A stretch of DNA of 64,000 nucleotides from Pseudomonadota bacterium (GCA_023423895.1 JAFAER010000115.1:1-64000), one strand, 5' to 3'. Shown: positions 44,984 through 54,225, counted from the stretch's first letter. Program-made: numbers and translations. Notes: generated by a model not told the origin, from the letters alone.

Positions 44984-46033
44984 ATGCGTTTGGCGATCTT
45001 GTTTTCGGTTCTTGGAATGGCGTCGTTGTCCCTGGGATGTGCTGCGCGGAAGCCCCCTCCGCCGGCCGCCCCTGTTTCGAACGCGACCCCCGAGCTTCGT
45101 GCGGCGATCGAGAAGGCGTCGGCCTGCACCTACGACGCCGGAGCCTTCGATGCCGAGTGCGAAGGCTACAAGGCCTGGGAGGCGAACACGGAGCTCGCCA
45201 ACGCGGGCCTTCTCGAGATGATGGCGAGCGAAGACGAGAAGGTCCGCGCCCTCGTCGTTCGCAAGCTCAGTGTCCAGTTCACCGCGGACAATGCGGACAA
45301 CGCCTCCCTCGAGGCATATCTGGGAGCCGCCGAGAAGGAGAAGGTCGAGCCCATCGCCAAGGATTTCGCCCGTGGCATCGGCAGCATCGACCTCGGCAAG
45401 TTCGGCCTTCTCGATCGCGGAATCGCCGTTGCCAAGGCCCATTCCGTCGCCGACTATCAGGAGACGTTCGCGAGCGTGCTCAAGAGCCAGAGCGAGCCGG
45501 ACAAGGTCCTCGCGTACGCGGGTGACCTCGCCAAGTCCGAAGACCTCGCGCTCCGCAACGCGGCGCTCCGCATGTTCGTCAACGGCACGAGCTCACACGG
45601 CGAAGTCGCGTGCGCAGGCATCGATGCGCTTCGCAAGGACCAGGACGCGGCGCTCGCCCAGCACGCCACCATGCATCTGGCGCGCGCCGGCGCATGCGCC
45701 GCGCAGCACGATGCGCTCCTCGCGCAGATCGAAGAGCTGAAGCTCCCGAAGAACCCGGCGGCAGCCGAGCCTCATCTCGGCGAGGTCGTTCAGATCATCT
45801 GCGAGAACGAGGGCAAGACGGCGGCGCAGCGCGATCGCTCACTCGCTCTCGCCAAGCAGATCACCGAGACGACGAAGATCCAAGGCGCCACGCGCTCGTC
45901 GACCCTCGCGGCCGTTCTCGCGTGCGATCCCAAGGGCGGTCCGGCGTACGTGAAGAAGTTCTCCAAGGACAAGGACAAGGACGTCGCGGAGCGCGCGAAG
46001 ACCCTGCTCGATTCGACCGCGGCCAAGAAGTAA
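44984..46033 (+). CDS. Lipoprotein with HEAT-like helices, unknown function
   Basis: The 349-aa product has a lipoprotein signal (MRLAILFSVLGMASLSLGC, Cys 19), a Pro-rich stretch, then an all-helical body of roughly 30-40 residue repeats (ELANAGLLEMMASEDEKVRA, LRNAALRMFVNGTSSHGEVA) as in HEAT/ARM-type solenoids. Cys pairs (CTYDAGAFDAEC) are near the start. It may act as a scaffold in the periplasm. No enzymatic motif is visible. It is followed by a stem-loop at 46056 and converges on the SDR gene. Confidence 0.75.
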   Translation: MRLAILFSVLGMASLSLGCAARKPPPPAAPVSNATPELRAAIEKASACTYDAGAFDAECEGYKAWEANTELANAGLLEMMASEDEKVRALVVRKLSVQFTADNADNASLEAYLGAAEKEKVEPIAKDFARGIGSIDLGKFGLLDRGIAVAKAHSVADYQETFASVLKSQSEPDKVLAYAGDLAKSEDLALRNAALRMFVNGTSSHGEVACAGIDALRKDQDAALAQHATMHLARAGACAAQHDALLAQIEELKLPKNPAAAEPHLGEVVQIICENEGKTAAQRDRSLALAKQITETTKIQGATRSSTLAAVLACDPKGGPAYVKKFSKDKDKDVAERAKTLLDSTAAKK

Positions 46034-46055
46034 GTCCGTCACCTCGCCCCCGGAA

Positions 46056-46086
46056 CCATGCCGCCGCGAGCGTAGCGGCGGCATGG
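46056..46086. terminator. Perfect hairpin between convergent lipoprotein and SDR genes
   Basis: CCATGCCGCCGC and GCGGCGGCATGG pair around a 7-base loop, giving a 12-bp stem. It lies 22 bp past the lipoprotein stop and 32 bp from the end of the converging SDR gene. There is no T-run. It probably insulates the two transcripts. Confidence 0.5.
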
Positions 46087-46118
46087 GCGCGCCCGATGTC
46101 ACCGGACAGGGCCGCTCC

Positions 46119-47033
46119 TCAGAAGTTCCGCACGAGCTGCTCCGTCACGGACCAGAGCCGTTCGGCGAGCGCGTCGTCCTGGGCGACGCGGGTCGGGCGC
46201 GCGACGTTGCAGTCGACGAAGTAGGCGCCAGAGACGTCGGCGACCGCGGGGTGGGCCGCGACATAACACTGCGTGGCCGCGCCTTCCGCGGCGTTCTTCA
46301 CGAGGACCGGGCCGCCAATCGCGTAGGCGAGCCGGACGACGGTGCCAGAGTGCCGATCGAGCTCCGTCCGCACCATGCCCGGATGCACCGCGTTCGCTGT
46401 CTTGTGCGTCCCGGCGAACCGCTTCGCCAGCGACCGCGCGAACAGGATGTTGGCGAGCTTCGACTGCCCGTACGCGCGCCAGCGCGAATAGCCCTTCGAT
46501 GCGTCGAGGTCATCGAACCGGATGCCCTCCCTCGGCGCGGCAGCGTGGGCGCCGCTCGAGACGACGACGACGCGGCCGCGCTCGGTGAGCCGGTCGAGCA
46601 GCCCCGTCACGAGCATGAAGTGGCCGACGTGGTTCGTGAGGAACTGCAGCTCGACGCCGTGTTTCACCGTGCGTTCGGCGAGCGCCATGACGCCTGCGTT
46701 GCACACGACACCGTCGAGCCGAGGCCCCTCCGCGACGACGCGAACGGCCTCGCGCACCGACTCCGGCTCGGAGAGGTCGCACGCCACGGGTGTGCCGCGA
46801 GCGCCCGATGCCTCGAGAGCGGTGGCTGCGGACTCGCGCGTGCGTGCCAGCGCCACGATCGCTGCGCCGCGCAACGCGAGCACGCGCGCCGTCTCGAGGC
46901 CGAGCCCCGATCGCACGCCCGTCACGAGGTATGTCTTGCCGGAGAGGTCGAGCCCCGCCGTCACCTCCTCGGCGGTGCTCCCATACCCGAACCCCGACGG
47001 CCCACGTCCTTTGAGGATGGCTGCAAGCGACAT
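46119..47033 (-). CDS. Short-chain dehydrogenase/reductase (retinol dehydrogenase-like)
   Basis: From the ATG at 47033 the product is 304 aa. It has the SDR Rossmann motif TGVRSGLGLETARVLALRG, NAG in GVVCNAGVMALAE, and the catalytic Ser and YxxxK in VVVSSGAHAA and RAYGQSKLANILFARSL. The order and spacing fit the retinol/WW-domain oxidoreductase-like group. It uses NAD(P)H on an unknown carbonyl or alcohol. Open frame upstream to 47261 is low-complexity, so the start is placed at MSLAAILKG. Confidence 0.9.
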   Translation of the reverse strand: MSLAAILKGRGPSGFGYGSTAEEVTAGLDLSGKTYLVTGVRSGLGLETARVLALRGAAIVALARTRESAATALEASGARGTPVACDLSEPESVREAVRVVAEGPRLDGVVCNAGVMALAERTVKHGVELQFLTNHVGHFMLVTGLLDRLTERGRVVVVSSGAHAAAPREGIRFDDLDASKGYSRWRAYGQSKLANILFARSLAKRFAGTHKTANAVHPGMVRTELDRHSGTVVRLAYAIGGPVLVKNAAEGAATQCYVAAHPAVADVSGAYFVDCNVARPTRVAQDDALAERLWSVTEQLVRNF

Positions 47034-47273
47034 CGCAGGGGAGTGTACTCGACTGCGCGAGGCCGCGTGCGGATGCGCTCCGGCTCCGGTTGAAGGCCCC
47101 GAGCGAGGGCGGCGTGGAGGCTCCGGGCGAGGGCGGGGTGCCGCCGGATGCCGACGCCGGCGGCAGCGGTGAAAGCGAGCCGTGACGCGGACCGCAGCGT
47201 CGTTCGACATCTCGCTCGCCAAACGTTCGTGCGACGAGCGCGAGGGGCCCGGCCCACCCACTTACTCACTCAC

Positions 47274-47783
47274 TCACGAACAGACAGGAAAGTTCGAAAT
47301 CCGCTGATACACATCGTCAGCGCATACTTCGAATCCGGGCACATCGGCCCAGGATTGCGGCATGAAGAAAATTTCGTCTTTGGCACCGCCATTGCCTCGA
47401 CGCATGATGCACGCTTCTGCGTCGTCCGCCGTGCAGCCGGTCCCAGGTCCGGGACAGAAGAGGGGCGTCGCCGGCTCGAGACATCGTCGGCCCATGTCCA
47501 CGCGGTGACCTCGGGCGGGAGAGCAACAACCGGGACCACATGTTTCGCCTGCCAGGGTGCACGTGACCGTTGAAACATCCGGCCCGTCGGCTGCATCGCC
47601 TCCTGCGTCGCTCGCCCCCCCTTCCCCTCCGTGGGAAGGGACCGGGGCGGGCGTGCTGCTGGAGCACCCGATCCACGTCACGCCGCATGCCGCCATCACC
47701 AACTGTCGAGCGATTCGAGCTCTCGTAGCCAAGATCAGCGCTCCTGCAGGTTCCGGCGACGAGCGTAAGCTCGCGGCGTGCAC
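47274..47783 (-). CDS. Small Cys-rich lipoprotein, unknown function
   Basis: The product is up to 169 aa. The lipobox is WIGCSSS, followed by a Gly/Asp-rich linker and a Cys-rich tail with CTLAGETCGPGCCSPARGH and CPGPGTGCTADDAEACIMRR. The signal peptide start is uncertain: the ATG at 47696 leaves only 11 residues before the Cys, so an upstream start is used. It is a surface protein of the disulfide-rich Polyangia type. The 3' flank carries short ACTC tandem repeats (47264-47277). Confidence 0.6.
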   Translation of the reverse strand: MHAASLRSSPEPAGALILATRARIARQLVMAACGVTWIGCSSSTPAPVPSHGGEGGASDAGGDAADGPDVSTVTCTLAGETCGPGCCSPARGHRVDMGRRCLEPATPLFCPGPGTGCTADDAEACIMRRGNGGAKDEIFFMPQSWADVPGFEVCADDVYQRISNFPVCS

Positions 47784-47944
47784 TTCGGCAAGCCGCCCTC
47801 ACCCGACGGCGTGCCATCTGGCGACGCATCTCCGTGATCCGCGCGATGCGTCGCGCACGGGGCACGCGAAACATCGCGCAGAGAACGCCTTCACGCGGAC
47901 ATCATCGGATAGACGAAGGGCCCGCGGCGCGCGAGCGGCGAGCC

Positions 47945-50383
47945 TTACGCGTCTTCTTCTTCCGGCTCTTCTTCTTCTTCTTCTTCTTCTTCTTCTTCGG
48001 CGGACTCGATAGCCCGCGAACGAGCCTCGTCGAACGCGTCATCCGACGCAGGGGCAGGCCACACGTTCCGGTCCCCGTAGGCGGAGAAGAACAGTGCACC
48101 GTCGTCCACGAACGGGTGTGCCGACGGAAGCGGCGCGACGGAGAGCGACCAGCGCTCCCATTCGTTCTCCTCCTTCGTCCCATCCGAGAGGCTCTGGGCA
48201 TTCAGCGCAACGACCTCGTCGAGCGGCGCGACGGCGTGGATCGCCTTCATCATGTCGACGACTTCGGCGAAGAACGCATCGAATCCTCCGTGGTCGAGCT
48301 CGCCGATGTTCAGCTGAACGAATGGGCCGGACCAGAGCCAGCTCGAGCCCTCGCCGTGATCGATGACGGCCCACGGCCGCGCGACGACCTCGGCAAGCTT
48401 GGCGCGAGTGTCGGAATCGGGCACCTCACGAAAGCGCAATCGGTATTCGTGGCCCATGTTCGCGCCTTCCGCCCAATTGGCGGGCCGAACACCGTAGAAC
48501 CGGAACGGGAACGCGTCTGGCGATACGGAGCTTTCGCGCTCGACCAGCTCGAGGATCGTGTCGAGCGCCGTGGAGAAGCGCTCGACGATGAAGTTCCCCT
48601 GGTACTGCGGCTGGCGCGAGAGCATCGCAGCGATGTTGTTTCGCGTCATCGTCTCTACGTCCTCGTCGACGTAGAGCTCGCTGCACCGTGCACGCGCCTC
48701 TTCGAACGCAGCGGCCTTCCAGAGCGATTTGACGAGATTGAAAACGGCGTCTTGTCGTTTGGAGGGATCGGAATACGCGAGCGCACGCTCGAAATCCGAG
48801 GCCGCCTCACGGAAGTGTCCGGCCATCAAACGCGCGTGCCCTCGGTTGTAGTGCGGATAGGGCTGACCGTGCGCGAAGGTGACGGCTCGGTCGAGAAGCT
48901 CGAGCGACTTGCGAAGACGCGCCGAGAAGTCAGGAAGGACCTCACCGGAGACCGTCAGCGGGCCGACCTCCGCGTTGCGGAGGATGTTGGCAAACATGAC
49001 CAGCGGCTCGTATCCCATCGGGTGCACGCGGCACGCCTCTTCGAGCGCAGCCACGGCAGCCTCGACCTCTCCGGCCTGCCGCAACGCGTTCCCCAGGTTC
49101 GTCAGTGCGCCCGCAAGCTGGCGAGCGGCAAAGTCCCCCGGCGCACGCATCGCCCGGCGATACAGGTCGGCGGAGCGCTCGAGCGGCTCGCGCGCCTCCT
49201 CCCATTCGCCTTCCTGCAGCGGCTCGACGCCTTCGCTGAAGAAGTCTCCCCCGGTCTCTGGCTCGAACCGCTCGAGGCGCTCGTCGTGTGCCTCGGAGCT
49301 CCCCGCCTTCTCCGCGGCGATCCATGCCTCACGCGCCTCGTCGTCGCGCCCGAGCTCGATGAGCGATCGCCCGCGCATCAGGTGCAGGTGCCCTTTCATC
49401 CAGCGGGGAGCGACCGCGAGTGCCTGGTCGAACGAAACGAGCGCCTCGTCATGCCGCTCTTCCTCGGCACAGAGCTCGCCGAGCGTTCGATGGGCCTCGA
49501 ACGGCTCGGCACCGGAGGCAAGCGCCGCTTTCGCAGCTTTTTCGGCCTTTCGATTCCTGTCGGCGAGGTACAGCGTCCGAGCGATGTTTGCAGGCGCGGG
49601 GCCTTTGGGGTCGATTTCGGCGGCGCGCCGGAAGGTCGCGATCGCCCCGTCGAAGTCTCGCTGGCCGCGCTGACAGAAGCCGAGCGACATCAGCGCGGCG
49701 TGCTTCTCGGCGCCAGTGAGCTTCTCGATCGCGGATTCGAGCACCGAAGCCTCGGCCTCGCGATCGGGCTCGTCGAGGAGGCGGAAGTGCTCCGCCAGCG
49801 CGAGGAGCGCCTTGGGGGGCCACTCGCTCGTATCGCCCCCGCGCTCGGCGAGCTGGTCTGCCGCTTGTCGGTTGCCTGCCTCGGCCGCGGCGAGGAGATC
49901 GCGCTCACCCGCTTCGATCCGCCCTGCCTCCAGGTGGAGCTGCCCGCAGCGAAAGAGAGCGCGACCGCGAAACTCCGGTGTCTCGGCAGCGCGCGAGAAG
50001 GACTCCAGCGCCAAGGCGGTTTCTCCCTTCTCGGAGAGGACGAGCCCGCGTCCATGGAGCGCAAGGCCGTAGCCCGGGTCGAGCGCCACGGCGCGGTCGA
50101 AGTCCGCGAGGGCTTCGTCGTTCTCGAATCGGACGTATCGCACCATGCCTCGTCCTGCATGAGCACGTGCCGTCGGCGAGGCAGCGATGCTCCGGTCGAA
50201 GTAGTTCAGGGCATCCGTCTCCATGTCCTTCCCCTGAAAGCCCTCGGCCGCGATCAAAGCAGCGCGCGCCATCTCTCCTTCGGCGAGACAAGCCATCGCG
50301 ATGTCGATCGCGTCGTCGTTTGCCGACCCGAGCAAGCGATCCGCTTCATCCAACCGTTCCGTCACGCGGCTTTCGTCCTTCAT
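47945..50383 (-). CDS. Large TPR protein with poly-Glu C-terminus
   Basis: The 812-aa product has many TPR-like units (ARAHAGRGMVRYVRFENDEA, AVALDPGYGLALHGRGLVLS, AHRTLGELCAEEERHDEALV, and further). Near 600-750 a non-TPR region carries FRFYGVRPANWAEGANMGHE and HGEGSSWLWSGPFVQLNIGE, which may be a separate ligand domain. The last residues are a Glu run encoded by a (CTT)10 tract on the plus strand. There is no signal peptide, so it is cytoplasmic and probably a scaffold. It is unusually long for a plain TPR protein. Confidence 0.8.
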   Translation of the reverse strand: MKDESRVTERLDEADRLLGSANDDAIDIAMACLAEGEMARAALIAAEGFQGKDMETDALNYFDRSIAASPTARAHAGRGMVRYVRFENDEALADFDRAVALDPGYGLALHGRGLVLSEKGETALALESFSRAAETPEFRGRALFRCGQLHLEAGRIEAGERDLLAAAEAGNRQAADQLAERGGDTSEWPPKALLALAEHFRLLDEPDREAEASVLESAIEKLTGAEKHAALMSLGFCQRGQRDFDGAIATFRRAAEIDPKGPAPANIARTLYLADRNRKAEKAAKAALASGAEPFEAHRTLGELCAEEERHDEALVSFDQALAVAPRWMKGHLHLMRGRSLIELGRDDEAREAWIAAEKAGSSEAHDERLERFEPETGGDFFSEGVEPLQEGEWEEAREPLERSADLYRRAMRAPGDFAARQLAGALTNLGNALRQAGEVEAAVAALEEACRVHPMGYEPLVMFANILRNAEVGPLTVSGEVLPDFSARLRKSLELLDRAVTFAHGQPYPHYNRGHARLMAGHFREAASDFERALAYSDPSKRQDAVFNLVKSLWKAAAFEEARARCSELYVDEDVETMTRNNIAAMLSRQPQYQGNFIVERFSTALDTILELVERESSVSPDAFPFRFYGVRPANWAEGANMGHEYRLRFREVPDSDTRAKLAEVVARPWAVIDHGEGSSWLWSGPFVQLNIGELDHGGFDAFFAEVVDMMKAIHAVAPLDEVVALNAQSLSDGTKEENEWERWSLSVAPLPSAHPFVDDGALFFSAYGDRNVWPAPASDDAFDEARSRAIESAEEEEEEEEEEEPEEEDA
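47968..47998. repeat. (CTT)10 microsatellite inside the TPR gene's 3' end
   Basis: Ten uninterrupted CTT units (GAA on the coding strand) encode the poly-Glu tail. A further 4 CTT/TTC units lie just 3' of one interruption. Trinucleotide slippage would change tail length without frameshift. A one-base change would alter the terminal few residues only. Confidence 0.95.
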
Positions 50384-50610
50384 CGCTCGTCGTCACCTCT
50401 CGGCCACGGAATGTAAGGACGTCCGGAACGCCGTCAGTTGTGCACTTGCGTCATTGACGATCGATACGAGTTACGCTACGGCGCGCGCGTCGAGAGCGGC
50501 GCACATCGCGAAGGCCTTGGCTCGTCCGCCGGCGGGTTCCGCATTCGCTCTTCGACGAGCGCGCACCAGGACGACTTCGTGAACGAGTCTGGCGAGCGGT
50601 CAACGAACGA

Positions 50611-51288
50611 CTAACGTCGCTTCGTCACGCGACGTGCGGCGGTCTTCTTGGTGTTCCGGCGATTCGGATCGAGCAAGTAGCCGATGAGCAAGCGCGTGAG
50701 CTCCTCGATCAAGCGATCGATGTCGAGCCCCGGCGGGCGCTCGAGCAAAAAAGAGAGCATCGCTGCGCGCACGGTCTGGAACACGAGGAAGGCGGCCGCT
50801 CCGACGTTCTCCGTCTGGATCGGCGCCTCCGTCGAGGCGAGAAAGTGACGCACGACCTCGATCACGCGGAGATCGAAGGCATGAACGTGCTCGGCTTTCG
50901 CGACGCGCAGGCCTTCGATCGCCAGCACGCGATGAAGGCCCGGCGATGCAAGATACAGCTCCGCTAGGCCTCGAAGCGCGGCCGTGATCGTCTTCTCGGG
51001 CTCCTCGCCGAGGTTGCCTTCGGCGAGGACCCGCTGCATCAGATCGAGCGTTCGCTCGAATTCGCGATTCTGGAGGGCGTACAGGATCGCGTCGCGATGG
51101 GAGAAGTATTGGTAGAGCGAGCCAATACTCACGCCGGCGACTTCGGCGATGCGCGTCGTCGTCGCGGCTTCGAGCCCCTCGCGATCGAGGATCTGCACCG
51201 TGGCTTCCAGGATCGCGCGCACCGTCTCCTGCGCGCGCGCCTGGCGCGGTCTCTTGCGTTCGCTCGAAGCCATCCGCGCCCTAGCCAT
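50611..51288 (-). CDS. TetR-family transcriptional regulator
   Basis: The 225-aa product has the TetR DNA-binding domain: ETVRAILEATVQILDREGLE, TTTRIAEVAGVSIGSLYQYF, then SHRDAILYALQNREFER. The rest is helical with no recognised ligand motif and ends in a very basic tail (NTKKTAARRVTKRR). It starts at the stop of the cyclopropane-synthase-like gene (TAATG, 1-nt overlap), so the pair is co-translated and it may repress it. No drug-efflux gene is adjacent. The 50384-50610 gap downstream of it holds no gene. Confidence 0.92.
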   Translation of the reverse strand: MARARMASSERKRPRQARAQETVRAILEATVQILDREGLEAATTTRIAEVAGVSIGSLYQYFSHRDAILYALQNREFERTLDLMQRVLAEGNLGEEPEKTITAALRGLAELYLASPGLHRVLAIEGLRVAKAEHVHAFDLRVIEVVRHFLASTEAPIQTENVGAAAFLVFQTVRAAMLSFLLERPPGLDIDRLIEELTRLLIGYLLDPNRRNTKKTAARRVTKRR

Positions 51289-52445
51289 TACTCCGCGGCG
51301 ACAGCGACCTCAACGGGGAGGCCCATTTGGCGGCGGTCGAAGCCGTCGAGATTCTTGTGCGCCACGATCTGGAAGCACGCCGAAGTGCCCTGCGCAGCGA
51401 TTCGCCACGACCATGCGAGGAACAAATTCCAAAGACGATACCAGCGCTCGCCGTAGCGCCCGAGGACGAGCTCGCGGTTCTTGCGCCAGTTGTCGTGCCA
51501 GCGTTGGATCGTGAGTTGGTAGTGGATGCTCACGTTCTCCACCGATTGGAGCTCGAAGCCGGCCTTCTCCATCGCCTTGAGCATCTCACTTGGCGGCAGC
51601 GACGCATCGGCGCCCGAGAAGATGTACTTGTTCATGAAGAGCCCCCAGATCATGTCCTCGGGCCGCATGCCCACGGGCGGAACGCCCTCGGGCCCGCCGC
51701 GGCGGAGACCGCACCACTGGAGGAGAAAGAGGCCGTCGTCTTTCAGTCGGTCGTAGACGATCGAAAAGTACTTGGGGAGATTCTTGATTCCGACGTGCTC
51801 GACCATCTCGAGACTGACGATGCGATCGTACGAGCGCCTGGGGATGTCGCGATAGTCGAGGCACTCGATCCGCGCCCGCTCGGACACGCCAGCTTCGGCA
51901 ATTCGATCGTTTCCGAACTTCGCCCCACGCTCGGAGATCGTGATCCCTGTCGCCTTCGCACCGAACTTCTTGGCCGAGTGCGCGACCAAGGTGCCCCAAC
52001 CGCAACCGATGTCGAGCACTTCGTGCTCAGGACGAATGCCGAGCTTCTCGCCGATTCGATTCATCTTGTTCTGCTGAGCGGATTCCAACGATTCGCTTTC
52101 GTCATGAAAATACGCGCCCGTGTAGATCATCGAATCGCCGAGAAATGCCTCGAAGAAGTCGTCGCCACGATCGTAGTGTTCGCGTACGATCCGCTTGTCC
52201 TGCGCCTGAGAATGGACGAGCCACTCGGGAATCATTCGCGTCACGAAGAACTTCACGTGCTCGGCGGTGAGGTCGAACGTGACGACTTGGTCGCGCGCGT
52301 CGAGGAGCGCATCGATATCCGGAATGTCGATATCGCCGTCAATGTACGACTCGAGCAATGTCGCCATCGGAATACGCCTCGCATACCGTGAAGCGAGGCT
52401 CCGCTTTCGAAAGTCCACCAGGTCCGGCAGTCGTGCGGTCGTCAT
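51288..52445 (-). CDS. Cyclopropane-fatty-acyl-phospholipid synthase-like methyltransferase
   Basis: From the ATG at 52445 (GGAGG 7 bases upstream) the product is 385 aa. The Cfa/mycolic-acid-synthase motifs are clear: HYDRGDDFFEAFLGDSMIYT, VLDIGCGWGTLVAHSAKKFG, GITISERGAKFG, SLEMVEHVGIKNLPKYF, and YIFSGADASLPPSEM in the C-terminal half. These enzymes methylenate membrane lipid double bonds with SAM. It lies in an operon with the TetR regulator. A longer frame starting at 52529 is possible but has no ribosome-binding site. Confidence 0.92.
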   Translation of the reverse strand: MTTARLPDLVDFRKRSLASRYARRIPMATLLESYIDGDIDIPDIDALLDARDQVVTFDLTAEHVKFFVTRMIPEWLVHSQAQDKRIVREHYDRGDDFFEAFLGDSMIYTGAYFHDESESLESAQQNKMNRIGEKLGIRPEHEVLDIGCGWGTLVAHSAKKFGAKATGITISERGAKFGNDRIAEAGVSERARIECLDYRDIPRRSYDRIVSLEMVEHVGIKNLPKYFSIVYDRLKDDGLFLLQWCGLRRGGPEGVPPVGMRPEDMIWGLFMNKYIFSGADASLPPSEMLKAMEKAGFELQSVENVSIHYQLTIQRWHDNWRKNRELVLGRYGERWYRLWNLFLAWSWRIAAQGTSACFQIVAHKNLDGFDRRQMGLPVEVAVAAE

Positions 52446-52516
52446 CGAGGTTCCTCCGTTGCCGACCACTATGTTCGGAACGAAGCCTCCCGTGAATTCG
52501 CGTTCTCCTCGCGTTT

Positions 52517-52774
52517 TCACGTTCGACATTGACCGCTTCTGCAGCGGATTTTCGGGGTGCCCGTCCGCTCACGACCGTCCGCGTCCTCACATTTCGCTTC
52601 GCACTTCGCCGGATTGAGCGAGCAAGAGCCTTCCGAGCACGTCGTTGACCGATCGCGTTCTCGAACGAAGTAGCGTGATGCCGCAATCACGTCCGCTCTG
52701 GCAAGCGCCCCGCCGTCAGCGGTCAGGATGGCGCCCGTAGTCACACTCGCGGCGAGAGTAGCACGGAATACCAC
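52517..52774 (-). CDS. Possible small secreted Cys-rich protein (uncertain)
   Basis: A GTG at 52774 opens an 85-aa frame. It has a moderately hydrophobic N-terminus (VFRATLAASVTTGAILTADG) and then six Cys in CSEGSCSLNPAKCEAKCEDA plus RCRSGQC. An even Cys number and leader-like start fit a small exported disulfide protein. No lipobox is seen and I know no family. It sits between the Cfa gene start and the terminator at 52942. Antisense and unrelated plus-strand frames exist, so this is a weak call. Confidence 0.3.
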   Translation of the reverse strand: MVFRATLAASVTTGAILTADGGALARADVIAASRYFVRERDRSTTCSEGSCSLNPAKCEAKCEDADGRERTGTPKIRCRSGQCRT

Positions 52775-52941
52775 GCTCGAGGGATTGGTCGCTGTCCGCC
52801 AGCATCGCTCGGGCGCGCGCGATCCGACGCTCGAGGTGCCACCGGTACGGCGCCGTTCCCGTGGACGCCTTATCCGCGTCGAGCATCGCGGGAGGCTCTA
52901 TCGCGCTCGTCGACGGCTGACCTGACCGAACAGCATCTCGA
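52775..52941. other. Unassigned stretch ahead of a strong plus-strand terminator
   Basis: No recognisable gene lies here. A plus-strand frame (52728-52925, 65 aa, Arg-rich) ends 16 bp before the terminator at 52942, which argues that a plus-strand transcript exists. The frame shows no family and could be a chance reading; a small RNA ending at that terminator is equally possible. Confidence 0.35.
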
Positions 52942-52976
52942 GGGACGACCGCGGCATTCGCGGTCGTCCCGTTTTT
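52942..52976 (+). terminator. Rho-independent terminator on the plus strand
   Basis: GGGACGACCGCG (52942-52953) pairs with CGCGGTCGTCCC (52959-52970) around a 5-base loop, and a GTTTTT run follows at 52971. This is a textbook intrinsic terminator. It lies 70 bp before the beta-helix lipoprotein gene and reads on the plus strand. On the minus strand there is no T-run. The transcript it ends is not identified. Confidence 0.88.
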
Positions 52977-53044
52977 CCCTTGCCTTCGACGCCCTTAAGT
53001 CCGAGCGGACTGAGCCGTACAGGAGGAGCGGAGGCACGAAGAGT

Positions 53045-54148
53045 ATGACGGGCAAGAGGTGTGGGTGGGCTCTCGGTGCGATGACCACGTTTGCTCTTCT
53101 GGGGGCCTGCACGACGGAGGAGCACTCGGAGGGGACGCCGCAGGCGTCCGAATCTCCGCAGGCGTCCGAATCTCCGCCGGTCCTCGACCGCGACGACGAC
53201 AACGTCCTCGACCAGGACGCGAGCACCCAGGCGCCCGACGCATCCGCGCCGTGCCACGCGGACCTCGACAAGGACCCGAACAACTGCGGCGCCTGCGGGA
53301 ACGTCTGCGGAACGGGCAACGTTTGCGTGCACGGTGCATGCACGAAGGTCGTGTGCGGGGGTGAAGGTCAGGCCTGCTGTACCGACCAGTCCTGCAACGA
53401 GGGCCTCTCGTGCGACGGCGAGACCTGCGTGGCCTGCGATGTGGTCTGCGCGAGCGGTGACCGCGTCGCATGTGGCGCCGCGCTCAACCAGGCGCTTGGC
53501 GCCGGGGGCAAGATTCGCGTCTGTCCTGGCGAATATGAGGGGCAGTTCCCGTTGACTGCCAATGTCGAGATCGTCGGCTCCGGCTCCGGCAACAACCCGG
53601 CGGTCGACACGATCCTCGTCGGGAAGGCTGGACTTGGTTCCGTTGTTCCGGTCACGACCGCCATTACCGCAGTGCTTGACTCACTGCGCATCACCGGCGG
53701 CAATGGCACTTCGTCGAATAGCGGCGGAGTCTACGTCAACAATACCGGCGCAGATGTCACCATCAATGGCTGCACCTTGGTGGGGAACACCGGGAGCTAC
53801 GGCGGTGGCGCTTCCGTCTACAGCGGAGAGCTGACCATTACCGACAGCGAGATCAGCGGCAATACCGCAAACAACGGCGGCGGCATTGCAACCGCAACGC
53901 AATCGACCATCACGTCAACACGCATTACCGGCAATACGGCGAGCAACACTGGCGGCGGGGTCTTCGTGAACAGTGGTACCGCAACCCTGGGGGCTGATGT
54001 CACCATCGCCGAAAACACCTCGAATGGCGGTGCCGGGACGGGCGGCGGTATCTACAAGTTCACTGCCGGCGCAACGATCAACAACTCGGCATCGCTCACG
54101 AACAATGCCCCGGACAACTGCGCAGGCAACGGCTTCACCTGCCCCTAG
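53045..54148 (+). CDS. Lipoprotein: Stig1-like Cys-rich module plus beta-helix
   Basis: The 367-aa product has a lipobox FALLGAC, an Asp/Ser linker with a duplicated QASESP hexapeptide (a 18-bp direct repeat near 53140-53175), then a Stig1-like CHADLDKDPNNCGACGNVCG region and a second Cys-rich segment. From about 210 it is a right-handed beta-helix of GGGxx..ITxSxISGNTA-type rungs. That half is lower in GC (55-57% in lines 53701-53760 and 53881-53940). It is a surface protein of a type common in myxobacteria. The beta-helix may bind polysaccharide. Confidence 0.82.
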   Translation: MTGKRCGWALGAMTTFALLGACTTEEHSEGTPQASESPQASESPPVLDRDDDNVLDQDASTQAPDASAPCHADLDKDPNNCGACGNVCGTGNVCVHGACTKVVCGGEGQACCTDQSCNEGLSCDGETCVACDVVCASGDRVACGAALNQALGAGGKIRVCPGEYEGQFPLTANVEIVGSGSGNNPAVDTILVGKAGLGSVVPVTTAITAVLDSLRITGGNGTSSNSGGVYVNNTGADVTINGCTLVGNTGSYGGGASVYSGELTITDSEISGNTANNGGGIATATQSTITSTRITGNTASNTGGGVFVNSGTATLGADVTIAENTSNGGAGTGGGIYKFTAGATINNSASLTNNAPDNCAGNGFTCP

Positions 54149-54225
54149 AAGGGAAGGCGCTGCCCAGGCACAGCGGCCTGGCGAGGAGATCCGGGGCAAG
54201 CACGGCGCCCTCCGTCGCGCCGACC

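Noticed and set aside
47834..50416. An 860-codon plus-strand frame antisense to the TPR gene
   Set aside because: The minus-strand gene has repeated TPR motifs. The plus-strand sequence is low in domain content and ends just past the TPR gene start.
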